From the NCBI RefSeq assembly GCF_017104565.1, contig NZ_JAAGPD010000030.1:62001-126000 (forward strand): a stretch of DNA of 64,000 bases, written 5' to 3'. The position numbers and the translations under genes were made by a program. How positions within the stretch are numbered: position 1 is the stretch's first letter; the number at the start of each line of letters is the position of its first letter. This stretch comes from Paraburkholderia sp. Tr-20389 (GTDB lineage Bacteria; Pseudomonadota; Gammaproteobacteria; Burkholderiales; Burkholderiaceae). Shown here one piece after another: positions 43,971 to 54,022 of the stretch. The notes beneath the pieces were generated by a model, which saw only the letters and a program-made list of their open reading frames with translations, searched no databases and was not told where the DNA came from.

Positions 43971-46250
43971 TCAAAGCAGCGCGATCACGCGCACGTCGCC
44001 CTGCTCCGCCGACGCCACGACCTTGCCCGCCACGCGCCGGAACGTGATCGACACCGACGCGTCACCGACGCGCAAATCGCCGATCTCGATCCAGTCGATG
44101 CCTTCGGGCAGCATGGGCTGCTCGATCAGCACTTCGCGACGTTGCGCGTCGATCGTGATGCCGAGGCATGCCTCGAGCATCATGAACGGCGAGCCGGCCG
44201 CCCAGGCCTGCGGCAGACACGCGACGGGGTATGCCGTGGGTTGCTCGCCGCGACGGCGCGGGAAGCCGCAGAACAGCTCGGGCAAGCGCATGTCGAAATT
44301 GACGGCCGCCTGGAAGAGCGCCTGCAACAGACGCACGGCCGCCGCCTTCGCGCCGTAGCGCGCGAGGCCGCGCGCACACAGCGCGTTGTCGTGCGGCCAG
44401 ACCGAGCCGTTGTGATACGCCATCGGATTGAAGCGCGGCTGGCCGGCCGCCAGCGTCCGTACGCCCCAGCCCGTGTGGAAGAGCGTCGATTCGAGCGCAC
44501 GCGCGACGGCCTCGCCGCGTTCCCGCGAAGGCAGGCCGAACGCCAGCAGATGACCCGCATTGGACGCCAGCACGCGGCACAGCTCGCCCTTGCCGTCGAG
44601 CGCGATGCCGTAAAAGCGCGAATCGTCCATCCAGTACTTGTCTTCGACGCACGCGCGGATCGACGTCGCGCGCTGCGTGTAGCGCACTGCGTCGTCGGAC
44701 TGGCCGCGCAACATCGCGAACTGCGCCATCGTGTCGAACGCGGCGCTCGCATAGGCCTGCACTTCGACGAGCGCGATCGGCCCTTCAGGAAAGCTGCCGT
44801 CCGCATGGAACACGGAATCGTGACTGTCTTTCCAGCCCTGGTTCGCGAGACCGCCGTCGGAGGCGCGCTGATAGTCGAGCAGCCCATATACGTTGCGATC
44901 GCAGACGCCCGCCACCCACTTCGCCGCGCGTTCGAGCGCCGGCCACAACTCGTCGACGAGCTGTGTGTCGCCCGTGCGCGCCACGTACGCGCCCGCCAGC
45001 ACGATGAAGAGCGGCGTCGTGTCGACCCCGCCGTAATACAGCGCAAACGGCACCTCGCCCGTCGCCGCCATTTCGCTGCGGCGCATCTCGTGCATGATCT
45101 TGCCGACGGCGGCGTCGCGGAACGCGGAATCTTCCTTCGCCTGATGCTCGGCGAGAAAGCGCAGCACGCCGCGAGCAAGGCCCGGCTGCAACCACAGCAT
45201 CTGCAGCGATGTGATCACGGCATCACGGCCGAACGGCGTCGAGAACCACGGAATACCCGCATACGGATACGGGCCGGTCGCGAGATCGGTCGTCAGCAGA
45301 TTGAGGTCGGCCTGCGAACGGTCGATCCACGCATTGAACAGCGGATTGCTCGAGCGTACGCGCGCCGACGCGCGGCGCCGCTCGCGCATGACGAGGTGCG
45401 CGTCGACGAGCGCCGCGCGCACGGCCGTGCGGCCCACGCGCGGGCGCGCCGCGTCGATCTGCGACACGTGCTGTTCCGTGACGGTATGGGTGGATTGCGG
45501 CACATCGACGTCGGGCGTGCCCTTGTGCGCCGCGACCTGCACGGCCACCGACAGATAGATCGACACGCACGCCTGCGCAGGCAGCTTCACCGTATAGTCG
45601 GCGCGGTCCGCGAACAGCTTGTCGGGCATCGGCGAGAACGCGACGCGCACACGGCGCGCCACGTCGTCGAGGCCGATGTAGCCGAGCAGCACTTCGTTCT
45701 TGTGCACGCGCGGCGCTTCGACCGTGCCGTGCTTCGTGCGCTTCAGTCCGCGCACTTCGAACATGTCGCGGAAATCGCTCGCAAACGAGATGGACAGCGG
45801 CACGACGGCCTCCGTCGTGCCGTAGTTCGTCAGCTCGATCGCTTCGTTCATCACCGTGCCCGACAGCACCCGCACGCGTTCGACGTGAATCACGCCTTCC
45901 GGCGTGCTGTCGCCGCCGAGGGGCGGCAGCGGCCGGTTGGTCAGATGCGCGGTGAATGAGGTGTTGTCGCTGCCGACGCTGCCCGACAGCAGCGACGGCG
46001 CGCGGCCGCCGAACGTCAGGCGCAGCGTCGACAGCACGCGGGTGTCGTTGACGAACAGGCCGTCGTCACGTCCGGTGACGTCGCCGAGGGGATCGTTGAC
46101 GATGAACGTGCCGCCCGATTTCAGCACGTGCTGGGTCGCGCTCGCGACATTCAGGTTTTCAGGCGCAATGAATGCGCCATCGCTCTCCTCGCCGCGATAG
46201 TCCACGCCGCCCTGATGGGTCAGCCCGCCGAGTGCTTCTGGATCCTGCAT
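43971..46250 (-). CDS. Amylo-alpha-1,6-glucosidase (GDE-type glycogen debranching family)
   Basis: 759 aa. N-terminal beta-rich GDE_N_bis domain (TFIVNDPLGDVTGRDDGLFV; DTRVLSTLRLTFGGRAPSLL) and C-terminal (alpha/alpha)6 barrel with YAGIPWFSTPFGRDAVITSL, NQGWKDSHDSVFHADGSFPE and FNPMAYHNGSVWPHDNALCA, typical of GH63/GH133-like debranching enzymes. Probably cytoplasmic, acting on glycogen or trehalose-type glucans. AGGAG before the ATG. Second member of its likely operon is DUF2278. Confidence 0.87.
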   Translation of the reverse strand: MQDPEALGGLTHQGGVDYRGEESDGAFIAPENLNVASATQHVLKSGGTFIVNDPLGDVTGRDDGLFVNDTRVLSTLRLTFGGRAPSLLSGSVGSDNTSFTAHLTNRPLPPLGGDSTPEGVIHVERVRVLSGTVMNEAIELTNYGTTEAVVPLSISFASDFRDMFEVRGLKRTKHGTVEAPRVHKNEVLLGYIGLDDVARRVRVAFSPMPDKLFADRADYTVKLPAQACVSIYLSVAVQVAAHKGTPDVDVPQSTHTVTEQHVSQIDAARPRVGRTAVRAALVDAHLVMRERRRASARVRSSNPLFNAWIDRSQADLNLLTTDLATGPYPYAGIPWFSTPFGRDAVITSLQMLWLQPGLARGVLRFLAEHQAKEDSAFRDAAVGKIMHEMRRSEMAATGEVPFALYYGGVDTTPLFIVLAGAYVARTGDTQLVDELWPALERAAKWVAGVCDRNVYGLLDYQRASDGGLANQGWKDSHDSVFHADGSFPEGPIALVEVQAYASAAFDTMAQFAMLRGQSDDAVRYTQRATSIRACVEDKYWMDDSRFYGIALDGKGELCRVLASNAGHLLAFGLPSRERGEAVARALESTLFHTGWGVRTLAAGQPRFNPMAYHNGSVWPHDNALCARGLARYGAKAAAVRLLQALFQAAVNFDMRLPELFCGFPRRRGEQPTAYPVACLPQAWAAGSPFMMLEACLGITIDAQRREVLIEQPMLPEGIDWIEIGDLRVGDASVSITFRRVAGKVVASAEQGDVRVIALL

Positions 46251-46606
46251 CAGCTCGCTCCTGTGCTAGTGGCTTTATTCCGGTGATTGTAGAAGGTTCA
46301 TGCGATTACGACAGAGGATAGTGCGTCGGGTGCCCCGAATCTTCATGAAATTTTCATTGAAAGGTAGCGCGAGACGCGCATGGCACGGGTCGTGCTGTCA
46401 GTGCGGGACATGGGCGAATTCACGGTGCATGGCAGCGTCGGCAAGGAAAGCGGCCGCGAATATTACTTCGGTATCCTGTTCACATGCAATGCGCCGCCGC
46501 AAATGAAAACAGGCGCCGCTCCCCTCTTGCGGGAGCGGCGCCTGCGCCTTCAGACGATGCCACGGATAGCGGCGTTCAAAAGCAAGCCTTGACTATCGAT
46601 ACGCGC
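46251..46606. other. Intergenic region between glucosidase and citrate synthase
   Basis: 356 bases. Holds the citrate synthase terminator at 46510-46544. A 70-codon plus-strand frame at 46380-46592 runs straight through that terminator and is not believed. The remainder presumably carries the glucosidase promoter. Confidence 0.5.
46510..46544 (-). terminator. Rho-independent terminator of citrate synthase
   Basis: CAGGCGCCGCTCCC (46510-46523) and GGGAGCGGCGCCTG (46531-46544) form a perfect 14-base stem with a 7-base loop; on the minus strand it is followed by TTTTC. It begins 63 bases after the citrate synthase stop. Confidence 0.9.
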
Positions 46607-47908
46607 TCAACGCTGCGCGATCGGCTGCGCTTCGCGCGACGTTTCGCCGACGAACAACTGACGCGGACGGCCGATCTTCTGCTCGGGGTCGGCGATCATT
46701 TCGTTCCATTGCGCGATCCAGCCGACCGTGCGTGCAAGCGCGAAGATGCATGTGAACATCGCGGTCGGAATGCCCAGCGCGCGCTGCACGATGCCCGAGT
46801 AGAAGTCGACGTTCGGGTACAGCTTGCGCGACACGAAGTATTCGTCTTCCAGCGCGATCTTTTCGAGCGCCATCGCGAGCTTGAACAGCGGGTCGTCGTG
46901 CAGGCCGAGTTCATTCAGCACTTCGTGGCAGGTTTCGCGCATCAGCTTCGCGCGCGGATCGTAGTTCTTGTACACGCGATGGCCGAAGCCCATCAGCTTC
47001 ACGCCCGAGTTCTTGTCCTTCACCTGCTCGATGAACTTCGGAATGTTGTCGACCGAGCCGATTTCTTCCAGCATGTTCAGCGCGGCTTCGTTCGCACCGC
47101 CGTGCGCCGGGCCCCACAGACACGCGATACCGGCAGCGATACACGCGAACGGGTTCGCACCCGACGAACCGGCCAGACGCACCGTCGAGGTCGACGCGTT
47201 CTGCTCGTGGTCGGCATGCAAGATCAGGATGCGGTCCAGTGCGCGCACGAGCACGTCGTTGACCTTGTACTCTTCGGCCGGGTTCGAGAACATCATGTGC
47301 ATGAAGTTCGCGCTGTACGACAGGTCGTTGCGCGGATACACGAACGGTTGACCGATCGAATACTTGTACGCCATCGCGACCAGCGTCGGCAGCTTCGCGA
47401 TCATGCGGATCGCGGAGACGTCGCGATGCAGCGGGTTGCTGATGTCGAGCGAGTCGTGATAGAACGCCGACAGCGCACCGACGGCAGCAACCAGGATTGC
47501 CATCGGATGCGCGTCGCGGCGGAAGCCGCGGAAGAAGAAATGCATCTGCTCGTGCACCATCGTGTGCTTCGTGACGGTGTCTTCGAACTCTTTCTTCTGC
47601 TGCGCGTTGGGCAGTTCGCCTTTCAGCAGCAGGTAGCAGGTTTCGAGAAAGTCGGCGTTTTGCGCGAGGTTGTCGATCGGGTAGCCGCGATACAGCAGTT
47701 CGCCCTTGTCGCCGTCGATGTAGGTGATCGCCGAGTTGCACGACGCCGTCGACATGAAGCCCGGATCGTATGTGAACTTGCCCGTTTGCCCGTACAGCTT
47801 GCGAATGTCGATGACATCCGGACCCAACGATCCTTTATAAACGGGCAGTTCGATCTTCTCGTCGCTATCGGAAAACGACAGCGTGGCTTTGGTCGTTGAT
47901 ACGTTCAT
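46607..47908 (-). CDS. gltA: Citrate synthase (type I/II hexameric class)
   Basis: 433 aa, the length of proteobacterial GltA. Condenses acetyl-CoA with oxaloacetate. The catalytic histidines are in [16 protein letters not shown] and [16 protein letters not shown], the aspartate in [17 protein letters not shown]. An N-terminal beta domain ([19 protein letters not shown]) is present, as in NADH-regulated GltA. The ATG at 47908 is preceded by AAAGGAAT. Monocistronic with its own terminator. Confidence 0.96.
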   Translation of the reverse strand: MNVSTTKATLSFSDSDEKIELPVYKGSLGPDVIDIRKLYGQTGKFTYDPGFMSTASCNSAITYIDGDKGELLYRGYPIDNLAQNADFLETCYLLLKGELPNAQQKKEFEDTVTKHTMVHEQMHFFFRGFRRDAHPMAILVAAVGALSAFYHDSLDISNPLHRDVSAIRMIAKLPTLVAMAYKYSIGQPFVYPRNDLSYSANFMHMMFSNPAEEYKVNDVLVRALDRILILHADHEQNASTSTVRLAGSSGANPFACIAAGIACLWGPAHGGANEAALNMLEEIGSVDNIPKFIEQVKDKNSGVKLMGFGHRVYKNYDPRAKLMRETCHEVLNELGLHDDPLFKLAMALEKIALEDEYFVSRKLYPNVDFYSGIVQRALGIPTAMFTCIFALARTVGWIAQWNEMIADPEQKIGRPRQLFVGETSREAQPIAQR

Positions 47909-48318
47909 CTGGGATTCCTTTCGACATTGCATTGCTGGAGACACGCGAAACACGTGAGGCCGGGCTTTCGGCGCTGCGCGTTGAACGAAACATTCACGCG
48001 CCGGCTACTGCGCGTTTTGCCGCACCCGGCCGCCGCCAGCATTCTACGGCGCGCGACGCGTTTGATTGCATCGCTCCCGCGCAACAATCCATCTCGCACC
48101 AAGCAATACTCGACGCGAGCACAAGCCTTTTCATCGACAGACAAATGAAAGTAAGCGCATCCGCTGCAACAATGTTTTGCTGCGGGTCGGGACGTCAAAC
48201 GCAATCGCGTCTGACATACTGGGTTCGTGTTTAGCTTCCCCTGCAAACACATTGCTGTCTTGGACCCGCCGGCGAACCGGCGGGTCTTTTTTAAAAGTCA
48301 GACACAGGAACATACAAA
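47909..48318 (+). ncRNA. Candidate small RNA or regulatory leader upstream of 48319
   Basis: 410-base divergent spacer. On the plus strand it ends in a perfect intrinsic terminator (48263-48292), yet no plus-strand gene lies before it. A second small hairpin, GTGTTT (48227-48232) with AAACAC (48245-48250), precedes it. Either a short RNA ends here or the terminator attenuates the gene at 48319. The 5' end is unknown; the coordinates mark the whole spacer. Confidence 0.4.
48263..48292 (+). terminator. Orphan rho-independent terminator, 26 bases before a gene start
   Basis: GACCCGCCGG (48263-48272), loop CGAA, CCGGCGGGTC (48277-48286), then TTTTTT. The stem is perfect and the tetraloop stable. 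The next start codon is at 48319. Confidence 0.88.
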
Positions 48319-48720
48319 ATGAACATGAACATCGACACGCTCTTTCCCGCGACCGAAGAAGCCGAAGACATCGTCGTCACGGCCTTGAACCATCAGGACA
48401 TCGTGCTCGCGATGTCGGCGGCGCTGGCAACGGAAAAGGTCGCCGTTCTGCACATGCTGTATCCGCGCACCGACGCGCGCACGCACCGCAGCCTCGACGA
48501 ACTCGTCGACCGTCTGCACGGACACGGGCTGCATCAGGTCGCGCGTCTCGTATCGCAAGAAGCGCACTATCTGGTGTTCAAGGAACCGCAGAAGGCATGG
48601 AAGGCGTTCAACGAGATCCGCCACGACTCGCTCGCGATCGGCGTGCATCTGTACTACAGCGGCCTCGTCGGCGAACCGGCCGAGCGCGCGCTCGATATCG
48701 ACGCGCACGCGAAAGACTGA
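48319..48720 (+). CDS. Hypothetical protein downstream of an orphan terminator
   Basis: 133 aa, acidic, soluble, not recognised. DIVVTALNHQDIVLAMSAAL and YPRTDARTHRSLDELVDRLH are helical; the rest (LVSQEAHYLVFKEPQKAWKA; DSLAIGVHLYYSGLVGEPAE) looks compact and real. ACAGGAAC precedes the ATG. Expression may depend on read-through of the terminator just upstream. Confidence 0.65.
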   Translation: MNMNIDTLFPATEEAEDIVVTALNHQDIVLAMSAALATEKVAVLHMLYPRTDARTHRSLDELVDRLHGHGLHQVARLVSQEAHYLVFKEPQKAWKAFNEIRHDSLAIGVHLYYSGLVGEPAERALDIDAHAKD

Positions 48721-48735
48721 CAGGTCAAAAGATTC

Positions 48736-49587
48736 TCAACGCGTACCTTGAATGAACGCGTCGACGAAACGGTTGAAAGCGGCGGGGTGCGCGAGATTCA
48801 TTCCGTGCGAGGCGCCCATCACGGTTTCGCGACGCGCGTCCGGCAGCCATGTCGCGAGTGTCTCCGCGGCGCGCCGGAACATCAGCGGACTCTTCTCGCC
48901 ATCGATCAGCAGCACGGGGCACTTCACATCCGACGCGCTCTCGGGCGTGTAAGCTGGTAACGGATCGCGGAACTGACGCGCGAGCGTGTGGGCATTGTCC
49001 GTCGCCATGCGCCGGAAACCCGGCGTGCTCTTCGACCAGAAACCCGGACGGCTCACGGAATCGACGAATAGCTGCAAGCCCGCGTCTACCTCGCCTTCTT
49101 CGATCAACTGCGCAGCACGGGCGCGCAGCGCATTCACCGTCTCCGGCAAGCTCGCGGGCGCACGCCCGGCGATCTGCAACGGCCCGCCCGGATCGGCGAG
49201 CGTCAACGTCTTCACATGCTGCCCATGACGCCGCGCGACGTGATACGCCACACAACCGCCGCGCGAATGACCGACGACATGCGCCGGCCCGGCGCCGAAG
49301 CGCTCGATGAACTGCGCGACTTCATCCGCGTGATCCCTCCAGCTGAACGAAATGGAAGCCGGCGTATCCGTTGCGGGCCAGTAGTGCGTGAGACTGACGG
49401 CGACGCAGCGGTAATGCTTCGACAGACCCGCGACTTGCGGCTCCCAGTAACGGTAATCGCACAGCGAGCCATGCACGAAGAGCAGCAGTTCGCCCTCGCC
49501 CTGTTCGACGTACGGCATGCGCAAGCCGTTGGGCAATTCGATGGAAGGCACGGATGAGGCGGAAGTCTGATTCACTGGAAGAGGCAA
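48736..49587 (-). CDS. Alpha/beta-hydrolase
   Basis: 283 aa. Nucleophile serine in VVGHSRGGCVAY, oxyanion region LLLFVHGSLCDYRYWE, acid around LLIDGEKSP, and histidine in MGASHGMNLAHP. The longest start is TTG at 49587; GTG at 49575 is an alternative and neither has a clear ribosome binding site. Convergent with the gene at 48319. Probably an esterase or small-molecule hydrolase; substrate unknown. Confidence 0.82.
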   Translation of the reverse strand: MPLPVNQTSASSVPSIELPNGLRMPYVEQGEGELLLFVHGSLCDYRYWEPQVAGLSKHYRCVAVSLTHYWPATDTPASISFSWRDHADEVAQFIERFGAGPAHVVGHSRGGCVAYHVARRHGQHVKTLTLADPGGPLQIAGRAPASLPETVNALRARAAQLIEEGEVDAGLQLFVDSVSRPGFWSKSTPGFRRMATDNAHTLARQFRDPLPAYTPESASDVKCPVLLIDGEKSPLMFRRAAETLATWLPDARRETVMGASHGMNLAHPAAFNRFVDAFIQGTR

Positions 49588-49723
49588 ATGAAAAGGCGCG
49601 CATTATCCATGAAATGCGCGCCGTGAAGGCCTCATTCTCACACGACGATGCGGGGCATTGCATGGCATCGCACGACAGAGGCGCCTGCGTTCCGCATGCC
49701 GCAGGCTATGTCAAACGATTGCG

Positions 49724-50779
49724 TCAGTCGTAAACCGACATGTCGAGCAGCCCTGCGCTAGCTGCCGCACCGGCGCCGCGTACGGCGCAGGTCAGCGGCT
49801 CGTCGGCGACCCGCACGTCGAGAAACAGCTCGTTGCTGAAATAGCGCGCGAGATTGCCGAGCAGCGCACCGCCGCCCGTCAGCACGATGCCCGAGTCCGC
49901 GATATCCGTCACGAGTTCGGGCGGCGCGCTTTCCAGTGCCGTCTTCACGGCGGCGAGCACCTGACGCAGCGGCGCGGCGATGGCGTCGACGACATCCTGC
50001 GTCGACACTTCCACCGTGCGCGGCAGGCCGTCGTCGACGCCGCGCCCCGTCACACGCATGGTGTCGGGCGGCACCACGGCGAGCGCCGAACCGATCGTCT
50101 TCTTCACGTGCTCGGCCGTCTGCTCGCCGAGCAGCACGCCGAAGTTGTTGCGCACGTGCTTGATGATGGCCGCATCGAACTGGTCGCCGCCGACGCGGAT
50201 CGAGCCGTTGTACGCCGTGCCGCCGAGCGCGATCACGCCGATTTCCGTCGTGCCGCCGCCGATGTCGACGACCATCGACCCCGTTGCCGACGACACCGGC
50301 AAGCCCGCGCCGACAGCCGACGCCAGCGACTCGTCGATCAGGTTCACCTTCCACGCGCCCGCTGCCGCCGCGGCTTCGCGGATCGCGCGGCGTTCGACCT
50401 GGGTCGCGCTGGACGGCACGCAGATCGTGAACGCGGCGCGGCGCGCGAAGAACGGACGCGGACGCGCCATATCGACGAACTGCCGGATCATGTGCTCGGC
50501 GGCGGGGAAGTTGGCGATCACGCCGTGTCGCATCGGCCGCACGGGTTCCAGGTTGCACGGCGCGCGGCCGATCATCTGCTTGGCCTCGCTGCCGACGAGC
50601 GCGACGCGCTTGCGTCCTGCCACCGTCTCCTGCTTGTCGAAGCACACCACGGACGGCTCGTTGAGGACGATGCCGCCGTCGTCGGTGTAGATCAGCGTGT
50701 TGGCCGTGCCGAGATCGACCGCCACGGACTCGCGGAACAGGCGTCCAAAAAGCGATGACTGCGCATTCGATCTGGCCAT
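49724..50779 (-). CDS. MreB/Mbl-family actin-like protein (orphan)
   Basis: 351 aa actin-fold ATPase. Phosphate-1 loop VAVDLGTANTLIYTDDGGIV, phosphate-2 VVDIGGGTTEIGVIALGG, and the adenosine motif GIVLTGGGALLGNL. Start ATG at 50779. The true cell-wall mreB normally precedes mreC and mreD; here neighbours are two hydrolases, so this is probably a second, accessory MreB-like filament protein. The family is firm, the role is not. Confidence 0.88.
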   Translation of the reverse strand: MARSNAQSSLFGRLFRESVAVDLGTANTLIYTDDGGIVLNEPSVVCFDKQETVAGRKRVALVGSEAKQMIGRAPCNLEPVRPMRHGVIANFPAAEHMIRQFVDMARPRPFFARRAAFTICVPSSATQVERRAIREAAAAAGAWKVNLIDESLASAVGAGLPVSSATGSMVVDIGGGTTEIGVIALGGTAYNGSIRVGGDQFDAAIIKHVRNNFGVLLGEQTAEHVKKTIGSALAVVPPDTMRVTGRGVDDGLPRTVEVSTQDVVDAIAAPLRQVLAAVKTALESAPPELVTDIADSGIVLTGGGALLGNLARYFSNELFLDVRVADEPLTCAVRGAGAAASAGLLDMSVYD

Positions 50780-51027
50780 GATCAGGCTCTTCTGAGAAAA
50801 GTGAGCTGCCTCTCTGGCAGCGGAAATGTCAAACGTACGGCGCAATAAAGCGGCGCGTTCGTGCGTCGGAAAGTTTTTCCGGCTCTTGAGCGCATATCGG
50901 CAAATGCCCGGCGAACTTTAGGAGGGTGAATTCGAAAACTGTCTTACGGGCGCTTACTTCGGCCGCCGGGATGCGGCCGTTTCGAAGGCTCGAGACAGTT
51001 CAGATACGGGGATCGATGCGCGATGGA

Positions 51028-51687
51028 TCAGCGGCGGGCAAGCGGCGCGAGCGCGCGCACGAGTGCGTCGCGGCCTAGCGCGACACCGTCGCCGGAAATC
51101 GTGTGGCCGACGCCCGGCAGCGCGAAGGCTTCGACGTCGAAGCCCGCGTCGTGCAGCGCGATAGCGGCCCGTTCGGTTTCGTCGACGGGGATGACGGCGT
51201 CGTCGTCGCCGTGAATCAGCGTCACGGGCGTGGCGCTGTGTGCGGTGACGGGCGACGCGAGCCGCCCCGAGAACGCGACGACGGCCGCTGCGCCCTGCGG
51301 ATTCGTCGCCACGTGATGCAGCGACATCATCGAGCCTTGCGAGAAACCGACCAAAGCAAGCTGCCCGTAGCCGAGTTGCCAATGTGCGAGTTCGGCGTCG
51401 AGCATTTTTTGTAGCGCGGGCCACGCGGCCGCGACGCGGCCCGGACGATTGTTCGCGTCGACATCGCGCAGGCTGAACCACTGACGGCCGCCGAAGCCGC
51501 CGTCGAACGGTTCGCTGCCGTCGAGGGCGACGAACGCCGCTTGCGGCAGCGCTTCGCGCCAGATTTCCGCGAGCGGCACGAGGTCCTGAGCATTGCTGCC
51601 GACGCCGTGCAGCAGCACGACCAGCGCCGTCGCCGGTCCGTCGGCGGGCGCGAGCCGCCAGCCGTTGTCGAATTGTTCCCAGGCCAT
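51028..51687 (-). CDS. Serine esterase of the phospholipase/carboxylesterase (YpfH-like) family
   Basis: 219 aa from the ATG at 51687. LVVLLHGVGSNAQDLVPLAE is the oxyanion loop, LALVGFSQGSMMSLHH the nucleophile, VTLIHGDDDAVIPV the acid and PGVGHTISGDG the histidine. Two more ATGs lie a few codons upstream; AAAGGA is best spaced for this one. Cytoplasmic hydrolase of small acyl esters. Confidence 0.82.
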   Translation of the reverse strand: MAWEQFDNGWRLAPADGPATALVVLLHGVGSNAQDLVPLAEIWREALPQAAFVALDGSEPFDGGFGGRQWFSLRDVDANNRPGRVAAAWPALQKMLDAELAHWQLGYGQLALVGFSQGSMMSLHHVATNPQGAAAVVAFSGRLASPVTAHSATPVTLIHGDDDAVIPVDETERAAIALHDAGFDVEAFALPGVGHTISGDGVALGRDALVRALAPLARR

Positions 51688-51985
51688 CGCCATCATTCCT
51701 TTCGTATTGCGCGGCGTGCACCGCGGGCATTGCGCCGCTGCCGTGTCACGCGCAGGCGGCAGCATACGCTGCACGCCATGATTGTGCGGCAATTATGTGA
51801 TGACCGTCAGCGGCGCCCAACAGGTGACCCGGTCGCGTCACGTAGCACTGGACAACGCAATTCTGATCCGCTCAGTGCCGGCGTGTGTGCACGTTGCCGA
51901 TGCTGTTCGGCGCTAGCGACTATCATCGGCCTTTTAACGGCCGGCAGCATCCGCCGCGCCGCCCTTTTCACCGACGGAGACCCGC

Positions 51986-53578
51986 TTGAGCGAACCGAAC
52001 CGACCCGCCGGACCGCCCGCCCCTTCGAAGCCCGCCGGGCCGCCCGCCCAGCCGCCGCTGCAAGGCGGCCGGCTGGTGCTCGCGACCTTCGCCGTCGCGC
52101 TCGCCACGTTCATGAACGTGCTCGACACGTCGATCGCCAACGTGGCGATTCCCACCATCTCGGGCAACCTCGGCGTGTCCGTCGACGAAGGCACGTGGGT
52201 CATCACCGTGTTCGCGGCGTCGAACGCCGTGTCGATTCCGCTGACGGGCTGGTTCACGCAGCGCTTCGGGCAGATCAAGCTGTTCGTCGGCGCGATTCTC
52301 GGCTTCGTGATCGCGTCCTGGCTGTGCGGCGTCGCGCCGTCGCTGCCTATCCTGCTGTTCGCGCGCGTGTTGCAGGGCGTGGTCGCCGGGCCGCTGATTC
52401 CGCTCTCACAGGCCATCCTGCTCAGTTCGTGGCCCAAGGAGAAATCGTCGACCGCGCTCGCGCTATGGGCGATGACGGCGACCGTCGGCCCGATCGCGGG
52501 TCCGGCGCTCGGCGGCTGGATCACGGATAGCTACAGCTGGTCATGGATCTTCTACATCAACATCCCCGTGGGCATTTTCGCGGCGGGCGTCACGTGGATG
52601 ATCTATCGCACGCGCGAAACGCCGACGCGCAAACTGCCCATCGACGTCGTCGGTCTCGGCCTGCTGATCACGTGGGTCGCGTCGCTCCAAATCATGCTCG
52701 ACAAAGGCAAGGATCTCGACTGGTTCGGCTCGCCCGTGATCGTCGCGCTGGCGATCACGGCCGTCATCAGCTTCGCGTTCTTCCTCGTGTGGGAACTGAC
52801 CGAGCCGAACCCGATCGTCGATCTGCGTCTGTTCACGCAACGCAACTTCCTCGGCGGCACGGTGGCGATCTCGGTCGCGTACGGCGTGTTCTTCGGCAAC
52901 CTCGTGCTGCTGCCGCAATGGATGCAGGAGTATCTGAACTACCGTTCCGTCGATGCCGGACTCGTGACCGCGCCGCTCGGCATCTTCGCGGTGATCCTCG
53001 CGCCCGTGATGGGCCGCGTGCTGCCGCGCTCGGACGCGCGCATCATCGCGACGCTCGCGTTCGTCGGCTTCGCGATCGTGTTCTTCATGCGCTCGCACTA
53101 CGTGATCGAGATCGACACGTGGCATCTGGTCTTACCCACGCTGTTGCAGGGCATCCCCATGGCGATGTTCTTCGTGCCGCTGACCGCCATCATCCTTTCG
53201 GGGCAGCCCGGTCCGAAAGTGCCTGCGGCGGCGGGCCTGTCGAACTTCGTGCGGGTATTTTGCGGCGCGGTGGGCACATCGATCGCGGGCACGGCATGGA
53301 ACAGCCGCACGATCCTGCATCACGAACGTCTGACCGAACAGGCCAACGCGACCAACCCGGTGTTCGCGCAGCAGACCGACGCGACGCAGACGCTGCTGCA
53401 CGTGAGTCCGTCGACGTCGAATGCGCTGTTCGATTTCACCGTGAACACGCAGGCGGCGATGATGGGACTGAACGACATCTTCTACGCGTCGGCGATCATC
53501 TTCGTGCTGATCATCCCGCTCATCTGGATCACGCGGCCCGCGCGCGGCGGCGGCGGGGATGCGTCCGGCGCGCACTGA
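51986..53578 (+). CDS. DHA2-family MFS drug exporter (EmrB/QacA-like)
   Basis: 530 aa, about 14 membrane segments. ATFMNVLDTSIANVAIPTIS is TM1 with its DTSIANVA motif, and VLQGVVAGPLIPLSQAILL the motif C region. Starts with TTG at 51986, seven bases after GGAGA; no suitable ATG exists. The N-terminus is a Pro-rich cytoplasmic tail. Unlike emrAB, no membrane fusion protein gene is adjacent. Confidence 0.87.
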   Translation: MSEPNRPAGPPAPSKPAGPPAQPPLQGGRLVLATFAVALATFMNVLDTSIANVAIPTISGNLGVSVDEGTWVITVFAASNAVSIPLTGWFTQRFGQIKLFVGAILGFVIASWLCGVAPSLPILLFARVLQGVVAGPLIPLSQAILLSSWPKEKSSTALALWAMTATVGPIAGPALGGWITDSYSWSWIFYINIPVGIFAAGVTWMIYRTRETPTRKLPIDVVGLGLLITWVASLQIMLDKGKDLDWFGSPVIVALAITAVISFAFFLVWELTEPNPIVDLRLFTQRNFLGGTVAISVAYGVFFGNLVLLPQWMQEYLNYRSVDAGLVTAPLGIFAVILAPVMGRVLPRSDARIIATLAFVGFAIVFFMRSHYVIEIDTWHLVLPTLLQGIPMAMFFVPLTAIILSGQPGPKVPAAAGLSNFVRVFCGAVGTSIAGTAWNSRTILHHERLTEQANATNPVFAQQTDATQTLLHVSPSTSNALFDFTVNTQAAMMGLNDIFYASAIIFVLIIPLIWITRPARGGGGDASGAH

Positions 53579-53680
53579 CCTCGCCGCCGGAATGTGGACG
53601 CCCTGGCGGATATGGCACGCGGGCGTCTTCCCCTGCGCGCCCACCATGTTGGACCTTCACCGCGCGCCCGGGATAATCAA

Positions 53681-54022
53681 TCAGTAGTCCCCCTGTACCG
53701 GCACGAAACGAAATCCTTCGCCGTTCTTTGCAATGTGACCGATGGACGGGAACGCGACATGCGCTGCGGCCAGCAGAGCGCCCGTTTCAGCGGCTTCGTT
53801 GAGCAGCCCGACACGCACGTCCACGGCCACTTCAGGATCGTGCTCGAAGCCATTTTGCCATTCGGGATTGTCGAAGCCGACTTCGAAAATCGCGTCGCCG
53901 ACGAACGTCAGCTTCTCGCCGTTCGATGCGACGTCCACGACGCAGTGCCCCGGCGTGTGCCCACCCGTCACACGCGCCGACACGCCCGCGGCAACCTCCA
54001 CTTCGATAGTCCTTTTCATCAA
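53681..54022 (-). pseudogene. Truncated metallo-beta-lactamase-fold hydrolase (C-terminal half)
   Basis: 113 codons with the later MBL metal motifs: VTGGHTPGHCVV (motif 3 histidine), LTFVGDAIFEVG (bridging aspartate) and AHVAFPSIGHI (last histidine). The first motif, HxHxDH, and the whole N-terminal half are missing; in-frame sequence upstream to a stop near 54120 shows no MBL similarity. Most likely a 5'-deleted remnant. The remaining part has no frameshift, so the loss may be recent. Confidence 0.7.

Noticed and set aside
44142-45959. 605-codon plus-strand open frame opposite the glucosidase
   Set aside because: Arg/His-rich shadow frame; the opposite strand encodes a clear family enzyme.
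46380-46592. 70-codon plus-strand frame before citrate synthase
   Set aside because: Reads through the perfect terminator hairpin of gltA, and its C-terminal half is simply the hairpin translated.
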